A stretch of DNA of 64,000 nucleotides, taken from assembly GCA_034428435.1 (NCBI GenBank), contig DAOUHY010000288.1, forward strand, positions 87,960-151,959, given 5' to 3'. Below are positions 8,970 to 17,637 of this stretch, in pieces. Origin of the DNA: Bin5 sp034428435 (GTDB lineage: Bacteria; Chloroflexota; Anaerolineae; Caldilineales; Caldilineaceae). Each line of letters starts with the position of its first letter. Within the stretch, counting starts at the first letter, position 1. The notes beneath the pieces were generated by a model that had not been told where the DNA came from, did not search any database, and worked only from the letters and a program-made list of their open reading frames with translations. Both the position numbers and the translations under genes were made by a program.

Positions 8970-11939
8970 ATGTCCAGGCGAATGTGGGCAAAGTTATCCA
9001 AGCGAATCGGCCCGGCGCTCAGTCCTGTCTTGCTGGCCGCCAAGCGCCTGAAGGTCGAAGCATGGCTGGCTGCCGCGATGGCTGTCGGGCTGCTGGCAGC
9101 CGTCGCATTCACAACCAGCATTCCAACCTACAGCAACGCTGTCTATGTCCGCCTGCTGAGAAAGGAGTTACACGAAAAGACGAAGAACTACCCTCCCTTC
9201 GCGTTCATGTTCCACTTTCTTGGGGCCAAACACGGGTACGCCGAGTATGATGACGTTCGGTCGGTAGACAACTTTCTGACCAACCAGGCCGCGGGCAGTT
9301 TGGGGCTGCCGCGCACAACCGATGTCCGCTTCTTCCAAACGGTGCCATTCTCCATCTTTCCCCAGGACGCTGAGACTCAGGCGATCGCGCACTCTGCAAC
9401 TGCCGAACTGAGTTTCGCGTTCCAAAGCGGCCTCGAGCAGAAGATCACGATACTGGAAGGCCGATTTCCTGGCGGCGCAGGTCTGTTTTCGAGTCGGTCC
9501 GCTCCGGTCGAGACCATCATCAACATAAACCTGGCCGAAAAGATGGGGTGGCAGGTTGGCGAAACATTTATCGCCTTCTCCAAGGCGTCCGCCGACTCGG
9601 AGGAGCCGCCAAGCCAGATTCCACTTCAAGTGGTGGGCGTCTGGCAGATGACCAACCGGCATGACGAGTACTGGTTTTACAACCCATTTGCCCTCATCAG
9701 GAATCAGTTGTTGGTGACGGAGGAGGCCTTTGCTAGGCAGATTGGGCCCTCTTTGAGCGGAGAGATTGCAGTTGGGGCCTGGTACATGGTGCTGGACGGA
9801 GAATCCTTTGAAGTCAGGCAGGCCGGCGCATTTCTGGAGAGGCTGCGGCGGGTCGATCAGAGAGCCGGCGCGCTGCTTCCCGGTACCTCCTTGCTGGTTG
9901 CGCCCAGCAGCTCAGGACTGAAAAGGTACCAGCATGCAGCGCAGTCGATGACACAGTCGCTGTTTGTAATCGCTCTGCCGATTTTCGGATCTATTGCGGC
10001 CTATCTCTGGCTTGTTGCCGGAGTCTATGTGGAGAGAAGACGGGCCGAGATTTCGCTGCTGCGGAGCCGCGGCGCGTCGGCAAGTCAGGTCGCGGTTATG
10101 GTCGTGTTGGAGGGGATTGTATTGGGCGGCGTTGCCTGGGCCGGCGGCGTGCCTGTCGGCAGTAGAATAGCCCAAATCATCGACAGGACTCAGGGCTTCC
10201 TGGAGTTCGGCGGCAGGTCGGTTTCCCCTATGACAATCACGCCGTCCGTGGAGCGAATCGCCATTATGACGGTCGCGCTGGCACTGCTGTTCATCCTGGT
10301 GCCCACGCTCGACGCGACACGCCACACCCTGGCGTCATACCGGCGAGAAAGGGCTCGCGGACGCTGGAAGTGGCGGCACGGCCTCGGTCTCGATCTGCTC
10401 ATACTGCTGGCCGCCGGTTACGGCACTTTCAGGCTGCGCAGTCAGGGTGGTCTCGTTTCGCCGGGACCGGCCGACACGGACGCCATCGGGCCCGCGCTCG
10501 ATCCATTGCTTTTTGTCACACCGGTTCTCTGGCTTCTTGGGTTCGCGCTGTTGGGCGTACGCGCCCTGACGCCTCTTATGCTGGCAATCTCCTGGGTGTC
10601 CAGACAGTTGGAGGGTTTGGGTCTGCTGCTCGCCGTACGTCGGCTCGCCCGGTCCACGGGAAACTATCGCATCCCGCTCCTGCTGCTCATCGTGACGCTC
10701 AGCCTTGCCGTGTTCACGGCCTCGTTGGCTCAGACCATGGGTAGACAGATAGCCGCCGAAATTCGATACCGAATCGGTGCAGACATGCGACTGACGGAGG
10801 TTGGCGAGAGCATTGAGCTCGATCCCCTGGGACTCTCCACTTCAACCGGCACTGAAGGTGCTGATACTGACACCGTTCAGCGGGAATCAGCATCTGCCGA
10901 GGGATACACGACGTGGTCATTTCTGCCGGTCGCGGAACACAACACTGCACCCGGAGTGCAGGCAGTTGCGAGGGTGGGGAGATACAGGGCACTTGCCGAA
11001 GTCGGTCAGTGGAAACAGGAGGGGCATTTCATCGGGATCGACAGGACCGACTTCCCGGACGTCGTCTTCTGGCGACCTGACTTTGCCCGCAGCAGCTTGG
11101 GTGCACTGATGAACGCCTTGGCTGTCGAACCCAATGGCGTGCTGGTCCCAAACAGTTTCTTGCGCGAGATGGTCCTGAAAGAAGGGGATGACCTGCGCGT
11201 GGTTGTGTCGATCCCCGAACAACGCAAGGAGCTGACCTGGCTCGAAGCGCCGATTGACTTCCGCATCGTAGGCAGCTTTGACAGGTTTCCTTCCTGGGAG
11301 CCCGAGCATGGACCGGTCCTGGTTGGCAACCTTGACTACGTGTTTGAGCGCGCCGGCGGACAGTTCCCTTTCGATGTCTGGTTACGCACCGAACCTGACC
11401 CGAACTATGCCCTGATCGAACAGGATCTACGGGATAAAGGGTTTCAGATATTGGGATGGGATGCGCCGGGACCCTGGGTTCTGCAGGCTCTACGCAGGCC
11501 GGAGTTCCAGGGCGTCGTTGGGCTGCTCTCAATTGGGTTTGTGGCCTGCACACTCCTGACCATTCTCGGATTTGTCCTCTTCACGATTTCGTCATTTCGT
11601 GAGCGGGCGATCGAGACGGGCGTTTTGCGCGCCCTTGGTTTCACGCCTCGTGAGGTAATCGCATTCATGGGTTGGGAGTTAATCGTTCTTCTCCTGTTCG
11701 GCTTGACTTTCGGCACGGGGATCGGAATCTGGACCAGCGGTACATTCATACCCTATCTGCAGAGCGCAATCACCTCTGTGCCCGCAATTCTTCCCTTGGC
11801 GCCTCAGATTGCATGGCCCCGGGTCTACCAGGTCTATCTCGTTTTGGGTACACTTTACCTTTGTTCAACGGCACTTCTGACGGTTTCGCTGATGCGATCG
11901 CAAGTTACTCAAGCAATCAAGATGGGCGAAACGGTTTGA
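8970..11939 (+). CDS. Large FtsX/MacB-type permease protein
   Basis: A 989-residue protein with an N-terminal membrane helix (about residues 32-52), a large extracytoplasmic region, a first FtsX-like cluster of three or four helices (about 325-465), further helices near 470-580, a second extracytoplasmic domain (about 590-850), and a final FtsX cluster (about 860-985). This is the duplicated architecture of lipoprotein-release or macrolide-export type permeases, which need a MacB/LolD-like ATPase. The only adjacent ATPase, 21 bases upstream, is of the sugar-import type, so the partner is probably elsewhere. No clear Shine-Dalgarno. Substrate unknown. Confidence 0.8.
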   Translation: MSRRMWAKLSKRIGPALSPVLLAAKRLKVEAWLAAAMAVGLLAAVAFTTSIPTYSNAVYVRLLRKELHEKTKNYPPFAFMFHFLGAKHGYAEYDDVRSVDNFLTNQAAGSLGLPRTTDVRFFQTVPFSIFPQDAETQAIAHSATAELSFAFQSGLEQKITILEGRFPGGAGLFSSRSAPVETIININLAEKMGWQVGETFIAFSKASADSEEPPSQIPLQVVGVWQMTNRHDEYWFYNPFALIRNQLLVTEEAFARQIGPSLSGEIAVGAWYMVLDGESFEVRQAGAFLERLRRVDQRAGALLPGTSLLVAPSSSGLKRYQHAAQSMTQSLFVIALPIFGSIAAYLWLVAGVYVERRRAEISLLRSRGASASQVAVMVVLEGIVLGGVAWAGGVPVGSRIAQIIDRTQGFLEFGGRSVSPMTITPSVERIAIMTVALALLFILVPTLDATRHTLASYRRERARGRWKWRHGLGLDLLILLAAGYGTFRLRSQGGLVSPGPADTDAIGPALDPLLFVTPVLWLLGFALLGVRALTPLMLAISWVSRQLEGLGLLLAVRRLARSTGNYRIPLLLLIVTLSLAVFTASLAQTMGRQIAAEIRYRIGADMRLTEVGESIELDPLGLSTSTGTEGADTDTVQRESASAEGYTTWSFLPVAEHNTAPGVQAVARVGRYRALAEVGQWKQEGHFIGIDRTDFPDVVFWRPDFARSSLGALMNALAVEPNGVLVPNSFLREMVLKEGDDLRVVVSIPEQRKELTWLEAPIDFRIVGSFDRFPSWEPEHGPVLVGNLDYVFERAGGQFPFDVWLRTEPDPNYALIEQDLRDKGFQILGWDAPGPWVLQALRRPEFQGVVGLLSIGFVACTLLTILGFVLFTISSFRERAIETGVLRALGFTPREVIAFMGWELIVLLLFGLTFGTGIGIWTSGTFIPYLQSAITSVPAILPLAPQIAWPRVYQVYLVLGTLYLCSTALLTVSLMRSQVTQAIKMGETV

Positions 11940-12057
11940 TGGCTTCGTCGGACTTTGAAGCCCGGCGCTGCCTGGCGTATGACCCTGAGCTGCCTGAATG
12001 TCCTCTAGCTGGCCGCGTAGGAAGCGGTTGAATCGTAAGCACTACTGTCACGTCAAT

Positions 12058-13035
12058 ATGGAAGAGATAGTCATTCAGACGCCCGCCCGCCTTCACTTCG
12101 GTCTCCTTGACCTGCACGGCGGTCTGGGGCGAATCGATGGCGGAATCGGACTGGCTCTCGATGAGCCCAGGACAGTGATTTCCGCCAGACGCAGCAGCGG
12201 ATGCGATGCCTCCTGCCCGATGGAGCGAGCATTCGAAGGACGTCTCGAGACTGCGCTTCAAGCTGTCTGCAGCCACTATGGATTCCCGGGCGCTTCGGTC
12301 TCAATCGCGGAAAGGGCCCGCCCCCACGCCGGCCTTGGCAGCGCCTCCCAGACCCTGGTGGGCGCAGGGATCGCCGTCTGCATGCTCTACGGTCTGAGTC
12401 CGCACGCAACGGAAATAGCCGGCCTGGTTGGGCGGGGAGGGACGTCCGGCATCGGCATTGGAGCGATCGAACAGGGGGGATTCATTTTGGATGGAGGACA
12501 CCGGTTTCGCCGAGGTGAGGGAAGCAAGACCGGTTACTCGCCCTCCTCTGCCTCCGTAGGCGTGCCTCCCCCGCCAATCCTGGCGCGCTACGACTTTCCC
12601 GAATGGGACGTCCTGATCGTTGTTCCCCAAGGGGAGGGCGCCAGCGGCGACCGCGAGCGCGACCTGTTCGAGGAGGCCTGCCCCGTCCCGGCCGGTGAGG
12701 TGGAAAAAATGTGCCGAATTCTCCTGACGCAACTACTGCCCTCCGTCCTCGAGGAGGATTTGGAGACGTTTGGTGCCGCAATGGAGGCATTCCAGGGCTA
12801 CGGGTTCAAAGTGTTTGAAGCGAAGACTCAAGGCCCTTTGGTTGCGGAATGCGCTGAGTTTCTGCGCGCCAACGGAGGCGCAGGGGTGGGGATGAGCAGC
12901 TGGGGCCCGACGCTGTTTGCTTTCGGTGACGATCTGTCGGCGCTGCGCGATAGGGCTGTACAATGGCTGTTGGTCCGGGGAGGTGGGGAGGTCATTCTGA
13001 CTAGGGCCAACAACGAAGGCTTTAGAAGGTTGTGA
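12058..13035 (+). CDS. Beta-ribofuranosylaminobenzene 5'-phosphate synthase-like protein (GHMP superfamily)
   Basis: A 325-residue protein starting MEEIVIQTPARLHFGLLDLHG, the hallmark N-terminus of beta-RFAP synthases (MptG family). It also has the GGIGLALDEP loop, the glycine-rich PHAGLGSASQTLVGAG (about residues 83-98), GRGGTSGIGIGA and GGAGVGMSSWGPTLFAF near the C-terminus. In methanogens and methylotrophs this enzyme joins PRPP to a benzoate in methanopterin synthesis. An upstream ATG at 11998 would add 20 residues with no motif, so I prefer 12058. A TrpF-like gene follows. Family membership is strong; the substrate in this organism is not known. Confidence 0.8.
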   Translation: MEEIVIQTPARLHFGLLDLHGGLGRIDGGIGLALDEPRTVISARRSSGCDASCPMERAFEGRLETALQAVCSHYGFPGASVSIAERARPHAGLGSASQTLVGAGIAVCMLYGLSPHATEIAGLVGRGGTSGIGIGAIEQGGFILDGGHRFRRGEGSKTGYSPSSASVGVPPPPILARYDFPEWDVLIVVPQGEGASGDRERDLFEEACPVPAGEVEKMCRILLTQLLPSVLEEDLETFGAAMEAFQGYGFKVFEAKTQGPLVAECAEFLRANGGAGVGMSSWGPTLFAFGDDLSALRDRAVQWLLVRGGGEVILTRANNEGFRRL

Positions 13036-13141
13036 AGGCCAGGTGGCGATTGCGGGAGCGCCTGTCCGGGTTGAGGGAATCTGGCAAGCGGGCAACGCAA
13101 TTCGGTTTTCCAGCGGTATTGACCGGGATGGAGTTTGCTCA

Positions 13142-13813
13142 ATGACGGTCCTCAAACTTTGTGGTACGACAAGTGCAAGAGATGCCCGCCTGGCGCGCGC
13201 GGCAGATTTCTGCGGTATTCTGGTCGGCGTGGAATGGTCGGAGCGAAGCCTCTCCCTGAGAGAGGCCGCGGACGTGGCAGGAGCTTCCGGCGTGAAAAAC
13301 GTCATTTTGCTGTGCGATCCAAGCGCGGCGTTTGCGGAGGAGGTCTCGAGAACGCTGCGTCCTCACGCGCTGCAGCTCCACTGCCACGAGACCCCCGCGC
13401 TTGTTTCGGAGTTGAAGAGTTCGCTCCCCTGCGAGATTTGGAAAACCGTTCATCTGCCCAGCCTGGGCGGACAGGCAACACCTGAAGAGTATGCCGCCGC
13501 TGGGGTGGACGCGCTGCTGGTGGATTCGGTTGACGTGAGCGAGGGCTTCGAACGGCTGGGAGGCACCGGAAAAGTTGGCGACTGGACGGCGGTGACAGCG
13601 CTAAAGGAGAAGATTGACATTCCAATCTTTCTGGCGGGCGGAATCAACCCTGATAACGTGGCCGACGCCGTCCGTCTGGTGCAGCCACACGGGATTGACC
13701 TATGTAGCGGCGTTGAAGTGCGGCGGGGTGAACGCGATCCAAAGAAGGTGGAAAGTCTGATTCGGAGATTTCGACGTGCGGCAGCGAAAATCACCCACGT
13801 GCCAACGCCGTGA
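13142..13813 (+). CDS. Phosphoribosylanthranilate isomerase-like (TrpF family) protein
   Basis: A 223-residue TIM-barrel protein. It begins LKLCGTTSARDA with the catalytic-type Cys of TrpF (K-x-C-G) and continues with LQLHCHET (family LQLHGxE). It then has LLVDSVD with the general-acid Asp position, GGTGKVGDW, and FLAGGINPDNVADAV followed by DLCSGVE, the phosphate-binding strands. GGAG lies 8 bases before the ATG at 13142. No other trp genes are near; the partner is a beta-RFAP synthase-like gene, so a role outside tryptophan synthesis on a related phosphoribosyl-arylamine is possible. Confidence 0.78.
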   Translation: MTVLKLCGTTSARDARLARAADFCGILVGVEWSERSLSLREAADVAGASGVKNVILLCDPSAAFAEEVSRTLRPHALQLHCHETPALVSELKSSLPCEIWKTVHLPSLGGQATPEEYAAAGVDALLVDSVDVSEGFERLGGTGKVGDWTAVTALKEKIDIPIFLAGGINPDNVADAVRLVQPHGIDLCSGVEVRRGERDPKKVESLIRRFRRAAAKITHVPTP

Positions 13814-13847
13814 GCAGGAACTTCACAGGGGAACTATTGCCGGAAGG

Positions 13848-14660
13848 TCAACTCTGTCTCTGCAGTTCGAAGCCTTCGCCGGCGGTTCGCCGCGAAATAG
13901 AAGGCCGACCTGCCAGGTCTGGGAAAGTAGGGCTGGGGAGAGCTTGTCCTTGGGCAAGGAGTTGCTCTGCTATCTTTTGTATCCCGCGCTGGCTCGTTAT
14001 CAACGCCTGGTGCCGGAGCGTCCACACCGCCATGTTGCTGGCAACCGGAATGCGAGAGTTGAAGGGCGGAAGAATCATCAGGTCGAATGGGCTCCAGATG
14101 GAGACAAACGGTATACTCGATAGGCTCTCGGCGTCGGCGTTCAGATCGCTGAGGAATTCGCTATTGGGGCGCAGCTGTACAGCGCCGGGAAGGGCGCTGC
14201 CATAGGCCATCATCGTGCCGTAATGGGGCGCGGCCACAGTCAGAAGGCGATTTGTGCGGGCCAATCCTCCCATTCGCTGAATGTAGTAGCGCGCTACAAT
14301 GCCGCCAAGGCTGAAGCCGACGAAGTCGACCTTCTGATAGGAAAGAAAGTTCCTGTCTATGAACTCGGCCAACTGTTGAGCTAGCGACTCCAGCGGAACG
14401 CTGCAATCGCTTGGTGCAAGCGTCACCGCGTGGGGCTCCAGCCCCAAGTCGGACAGATAGGAGGCAAGAGGGTTGAATACGGCAGCTTCATCCTTGTAGC
14501 CATGAACAAGAACCGTTCGGTTTCGCCTCGTCTGCTCCAGAGGAGAAACTGGCGGCAATGGAACCGTGCCCTCGATGCTTTGACCTGCGGGAGGCAACTC
14601 CCAAACAGATTGCGCCGCGTCCTGGTACTGTTGCCACAAGCGTTTGCGAATCGTCGACAT
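13848..14660 (-). CDS. Alpha/beta-hydrolase, lipase-like
   Basis: A 270-residue alpha/beta-hydrolase. The oxyanion region reads VLVHGYKD, the nucleophile elbow is GFSLGG (Ser inside G-x-S-x-G), and HYGT and a late Asp/His region (PFDLM, then LRHQALI) supply the rest of the likely triad. It resembles the triacylglycerol lipase/PGAP1-type group. I use the ATG at 14660, preceded by AGGAGTAGGA; an ATG at 14726 without a ribosome binding site is also possible. No signal peptide, so it is probably cytoplasmic. Convergent with the TrpF-like gene. Confidence 0.75.
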   Translation of the reverse strand: MSTIRKRLWQQYQDAAQSVWELPPAGQSIEGTVPLPPVSPLEQTRRNRTVLVHGYKDEAAVFNPLASYLSDLGLEPHAVTLAPSDCSVPLESLAQQLAEFIDRNFLSYQKVDFVGFSLGGIVARYYIQRMGGLARTNRLLTVAAPHYGTMMAYGSALPGAVQLRPNSEFLSDLNADAESLSSIPFVSIWSPFDLMILPPFNSRIPVASNMAVWTLRHQALITSQRGIQKIAEQLLAQGQALPSPTFPDLAGRPSISRRTAGEGFELQRQS

Positions 14661-14928
14661 AGGGTTTCCTACTCCTGTGGAGCTTCTCTGCACGACCTGG
14701 ACCTCTACTCTATCATAGTCATTCAAGATGTTGAAACAGCCATTTGCTCCGGAGTTTGGGAGGGGCGGGTCTTTAGCAAATGCAACGGTTAGGTTAGAAT
14801 AAGAGACGGACCCTCAACAAGAGAAAGGGGGTCTCTGACCGGCAGAGAAGGGCCCTGAGGACATAAACGGAAAGACTGGCGCTTCGGCGCCTCCTGGAAA
14901 CACAAAGGCCATCCAATTGGGAGGAAAA

Positions 14929-15393
14929 ATGAGAACTGAACTCACTACCGGCTCCCCCGCCCCCACTTTTGAGGCCACGACGGACAGTGGCGACACGGTC
15001 AATCTGACAGACTACAGAGGACAGAAAGTCGTACTCTACTTTTACCCCAAGGACGACACGCCTGGTTGCACCACGCAGTCCTGTGGATTTCGCGATATCC
15101 ATGCTGAATTTGAGGAGAATAACACGGTCGTCTTCGGTATCAGCCCCGACGGCCAGGAGAGCCACGAAAAGTTCCGGTCTAAATTCGACCTACCGTTCAC
15201 ACTGCTCGTGGACGAAGACCACTCGATTGCCGAAGCCTACGGCGTGTGGGGCGAACGCACGATGTACGGTCGCACGTTTATGGGCATCCACCGCAGTCAC
15301 TTTGTGATTGATGAAGAGGGGAACCTGATCGAGGTCTCCTACGATGTGGCTCCCGCTGACAGCCCGACTGGCGCACTCGCAGCTGTATCGTAG
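14929..15393 (+). CDS. bcp: Thioredoxin-dependent peroxiredoxin, Bcp/PrxQ type
   Basis: A 154-residue peroxiredoxin that reduces hydroperoxides with thioredoxin. The active site DDTPGCTTQSC carries the peroxidatic Cys47 and a resolving Cys52 five residues later, the atypical 2-Cys PrxQ arrangement. YFYPKDDTPGC is the family signature, and RxTFxxxxxxxxxIDxxG lies near the C-terminus. The start is the ATG at 14929, right after GGGAGG at 14919-14924. Monocistronic. Confidence 0.95.
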   Translation: MRTELTTGSPAPTFEATTDSGDTVNLTDYRGQKVVLYFYPKDDTPGCTTQSCGFRDIHAEFEENNTVVFGISPDGQESHEKFRSKFDLPFTLLVDEDHSIAEAYGVWGERTMYGRTFMGIHRSHFVIDEEGNLIEVSYDVAPADSPTGALAAVS

Positions 15394-15500
15394 AGGGTGG
15401 GAGAAGCTCGCTCGGCGGGCGCCTTGACTGGCGTTGGTCCGGATAAGGTGCCGGCTTCATTGCCTGTTTCTCCCCTCATCCTGACTCCGGTGGTCGGGTG

Positions 15501-15695
15501 CTACGGAATCCCTCCGCTGACATAAGCCCTCCACAGGCCAAACGCAAAATACGCGGCGACTACGATCACGAGAAGGGTCAGGATCGTATTCCACTGTCCG
15601 CGGATTCGCTTGAACTCTGACCAGACAGTTTTGGGCTTTATCAGGACGATGAGAACAAGCAGAAGAACTACCAACAGGAGCCGTCGGATGGTCAC
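15501..15695 (-). CDS. Small two-helix membrane protein, unknown function
   Basis: A 64-residue protein with a very hydrophobic helix at residues 4-20, a basic loop (KPKTVWSEFKRIRGQ) and a second helix at about 38-57. Its start is divergent from the membrane protein at 15724, 28 bases away. No family recognised. Confidence 0.5.
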   Translation of the reverse strand: MTIRRLLLVVLLLVLIVLIKPKTVWSEFKRIRGQWNTILTLLVIVVAAYFAFGLWRAYVSGGIP

Positions 15696-15723
15696 GGGAA
15701 TTCGGTTTCGTTAGTATCTGAAA

Positions 15724-16398
15724 ATGGTTAGTACATTGGTGTTGGACCTACTCACAGTTCCTCCGACGCGTGCGGCCATATGGCTGGCCCTGAGCTTCAT
15801 GCTGGGCGGCACGGCGACCCTGGTTACTCGTCTCGTTGCTCCGGACCTGGAGCGATTCGTGCGGATTGTACGATGGGTCCTAGTCCCGTACTTTGGGCTG
15901 ATCCTGGGGGGGCTGTCGCCCCGTTTGATGGGGTTAACCGTGGTGGGGTGGGACTCTCGATACACCTTAGGCCTGGTAGTTCTTGTGGGGCTGCTCGTCC
16001 TCCTTCTTCTGATTCGCATTCGATTACACACCGAGGCGGATGCCTTTCACGCCGTCGCACTGACGAGCCGGTCTTGGACTCCGTCGCTCATTGAAAGTTG
16101 CGCCCAGGAGTTTCACTGGTGCTTTCTGCGAGGGGCCGTTTGGGAACTTCTGTACCTTGGTGCTCCTACACTGCTTTCCCCCCAGTATTGGGCCGTATGG
16201 GTCGGGGCCGCCTTCGCACTGCCAGGAATCTATTTTCACCCCGCTTCGCTTCCGGACCGGCTCCTTACGGCTCTGGTCCTGATAGCAACCTCGAGCCTCT
16301 TCCTTATCACGCAAAGCTTCTGGCTATGCTGCTTTTTTCACTTGGGTATTCGGGTCATCCTGCTGTGGAACCAACCCACCCAGCAAAGGACGATTTGA
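15724..16398 (+). CDS. Polytopic membrane protein, unknown function
   Basis: A 224-residue protein with about six hydrophobic segments (near residues 15-36, 48-64, 80-96, 135-148, 153-166 and 180-212). A soluble stretch at 98-130 contains CAQEFHWCFLRG, an E-x-x-x-R-like pattern reminiscent of, but not sufficient for, CPBP-type intramembrane proteases. Unrecognised; inner-membrane location is the only safe inference. Confidence 0.5.
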   Translation: MVSTLVLDLLTVPPTRAAIWLALSFMLGGTATLVTRLVAPDLERFVRIVRWVLVPYFGLILGGLSPRLMGLTVVGWDSRYTLGLVVLVGLLVLLLLIRIRLHTEADAFHAVALTSRSWTPSLIESCAQEFHWCFLRGAVWELLYLGAPTLLSPQYWAVWVGAAFALPGIYFHPASLPDRLLTALVLIATSSLFLITQSFWLCCFFHLGIRVILLWNQPTQQRTI

Positions 16399-16434
16399 AA
16401 CGGTACGTAGGCGTGTGTTGGCTGAACGCAGCCG

Positions 16435-16740
16435 TCAGAGGAACAGCCCTACAACAAGCATCACCACAAAGAGTGCCGCCGAGACTATCAACAGCTGCTT
16501 CAAGTCAGCGAAGACCCGGCTGTACTCCACGCTCCAGTCGGCCTGAACCTTGCTGGCCTGACCTGAAACCATGCGTTCGGGACGCGCCGAAGCCTTGGGC
16601 TCGTTTTGAGTGGGAGCCTCTGGAACACGACTATCGTCCTGATCTCTATTGGCGCGCAGTTCGCTGAAGCTGCGGGGATTGGCCTTGCTTGGGCTGTGGC
16701 GGCGTCTTCGACTGCGTCGTGCCATCTCTCTGTCCTTCAT
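16435..16740 (-). CDS. Tail-anchored small protein, unknown function
   Basis: A 101-residue protein with an Arg-rich start (MARRSRRRR), a polar low-complexity middle, and one C-terminal membrane helix (residues 82-100). It therefore probably faces the cytoplasm with a C-terminal anchor. AAGGA precedes the in-frame ATG at 16725, so that start is as likely as 16740. It lies 89 bases downstream of the carotenoid-operon phosphopantetheinyl transferase gene on the same strand and may be its last member. No family recognised. Confidence 0.5.
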   Translation of the reverse strand: MKDREMARRSRRRRHSPSKANPRSFSELRANRDQDDSRVPEAPTQNEPKASARPERMVSGQASKVQADWSVEYSRVFADLKQLLIVSAALFVVMLVVGLFL

Positions 16741-16828
16741 GGTCTCTGATCGGCCAAATCTACATCCAAGCCGTCATTATACCGAAACCGATTTCCATGT
16801 ACCAACTTCGCGGGCGAGGGGGATGTCT

Positions 16829-17596
16829 TCAGGGCCGTGGGCGACCAGGTAAAGCTCGCCTAGCCGCGTCCGGATTGTTCAGGGCATGCTGAACTCGCTG
16901 CCAGGAACAGTAGACGATTCTTGGCGACCTCGTACGTGCTGCCAATGTGCCTACGTAGCCGGAAGGCAGAGTCAAAGAGTGTAGGTAATAGCCTCTCATG
17001 CGAAGTGTACCGTCTGCGCCGGAGGCGGCCGGTGCGTAGTCCGCCCGCCCGTGAAGCTCCGACTGGCTGGATTGCATTTGCAGACCGACTCCTTCAGCCT
17101 TGGCTACGGCTTCCTGGCAGGTCCAGGCCTGGAAGAATTCGAAATTGAAATCGGTCGTCGCCGGGCTTCCGGCGCGTGCTACTTTTCCCCGCGGCGAGCC
17201 GTAAAGCGCAAGTTCTCCGCCGAGCGGCACTCTTCTCAGTCTTTCAATATCGATTCCCATGGGCTCCCCTAAACCCACTGCAATAGCGGCCTTTTCGCCC
17301 GAATCCGAAAGACTGAACTGCAGGTCTGATGAGAGCTCTGGGGCGAGAGAGGGCTTACCGTAGGCGTTGTAGACGAACCTGATCTCTCTTGGTGGGTAGT
17401 CGAGATAGTACCAGAGGATCAGGCGAAGCAGTCCGCGACGACCGATGAAGCGAAGTGCCATTTGGCGAGAGGAGAAGCGTCTGACCTTCCGCCACTCGCC
17501 GGCAGACAGCATTTCCTCCTGCAAGGCGAGGGATTCTCGGTCCAACGCCAAGTCCAGAAGCCACACATGCAGAACTGACTCTCCCAGCCGTGGCAT
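16829..17596 (-). CDS. 4'-phosphopantetheinyl transferase, Sfp type
   Basis: A 255-residue enzyme of the ACPS/Sfp superfamily, which moves phosphopantetheine from CoA to a carrier-protein serine. Seen: RFIGRRGLLRLIL, YNAYGKPSL, then FSLSDSGEKAAIAV and MGIDIERLR (Mg-binding D-x-E), then FFQAWTCQEAVAKAEGVGL. Two signature positions differ from the usual form: the His of LSHS is Asp, and the Lys of (T)KEA is Gln; the metal-binding Asp and Glu residues are kept. The ATG at 17596 fits the normal N-terminus; an overlapping GTG at 17695 is possible. It follows the glycosyltransferase gene by 41 bases in the carotenoid operon. Confidence 0.8.
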   Translation of the reverse strand: MPRLGESVLHVWLLDLALDRESLALQEEMLSAGEWRKVRRFSSRQMALRFIGRRGLLRLILWYYLDYPPREIRFVYNAYGKPSLAPELSSDLQFSLSDSGEKAAIAVGLGEPMGIDIERLRRVPLGGELALYGSPRGKVARAGSPATTDFNFEFFQAWTCQEAVAKAEGVGLQMQSSQSELHGRADYAPAASGADGTLRMRGYYLHSLTLPSGYVGTLAARTRSPRIVYCSWQRVQHALNNPDAARRALPGRPRP

Positions 17597-17637
17597 CCAG
17601 CTGTCTGACCCAATTCCAAGCCCACAATGGGCACGGT

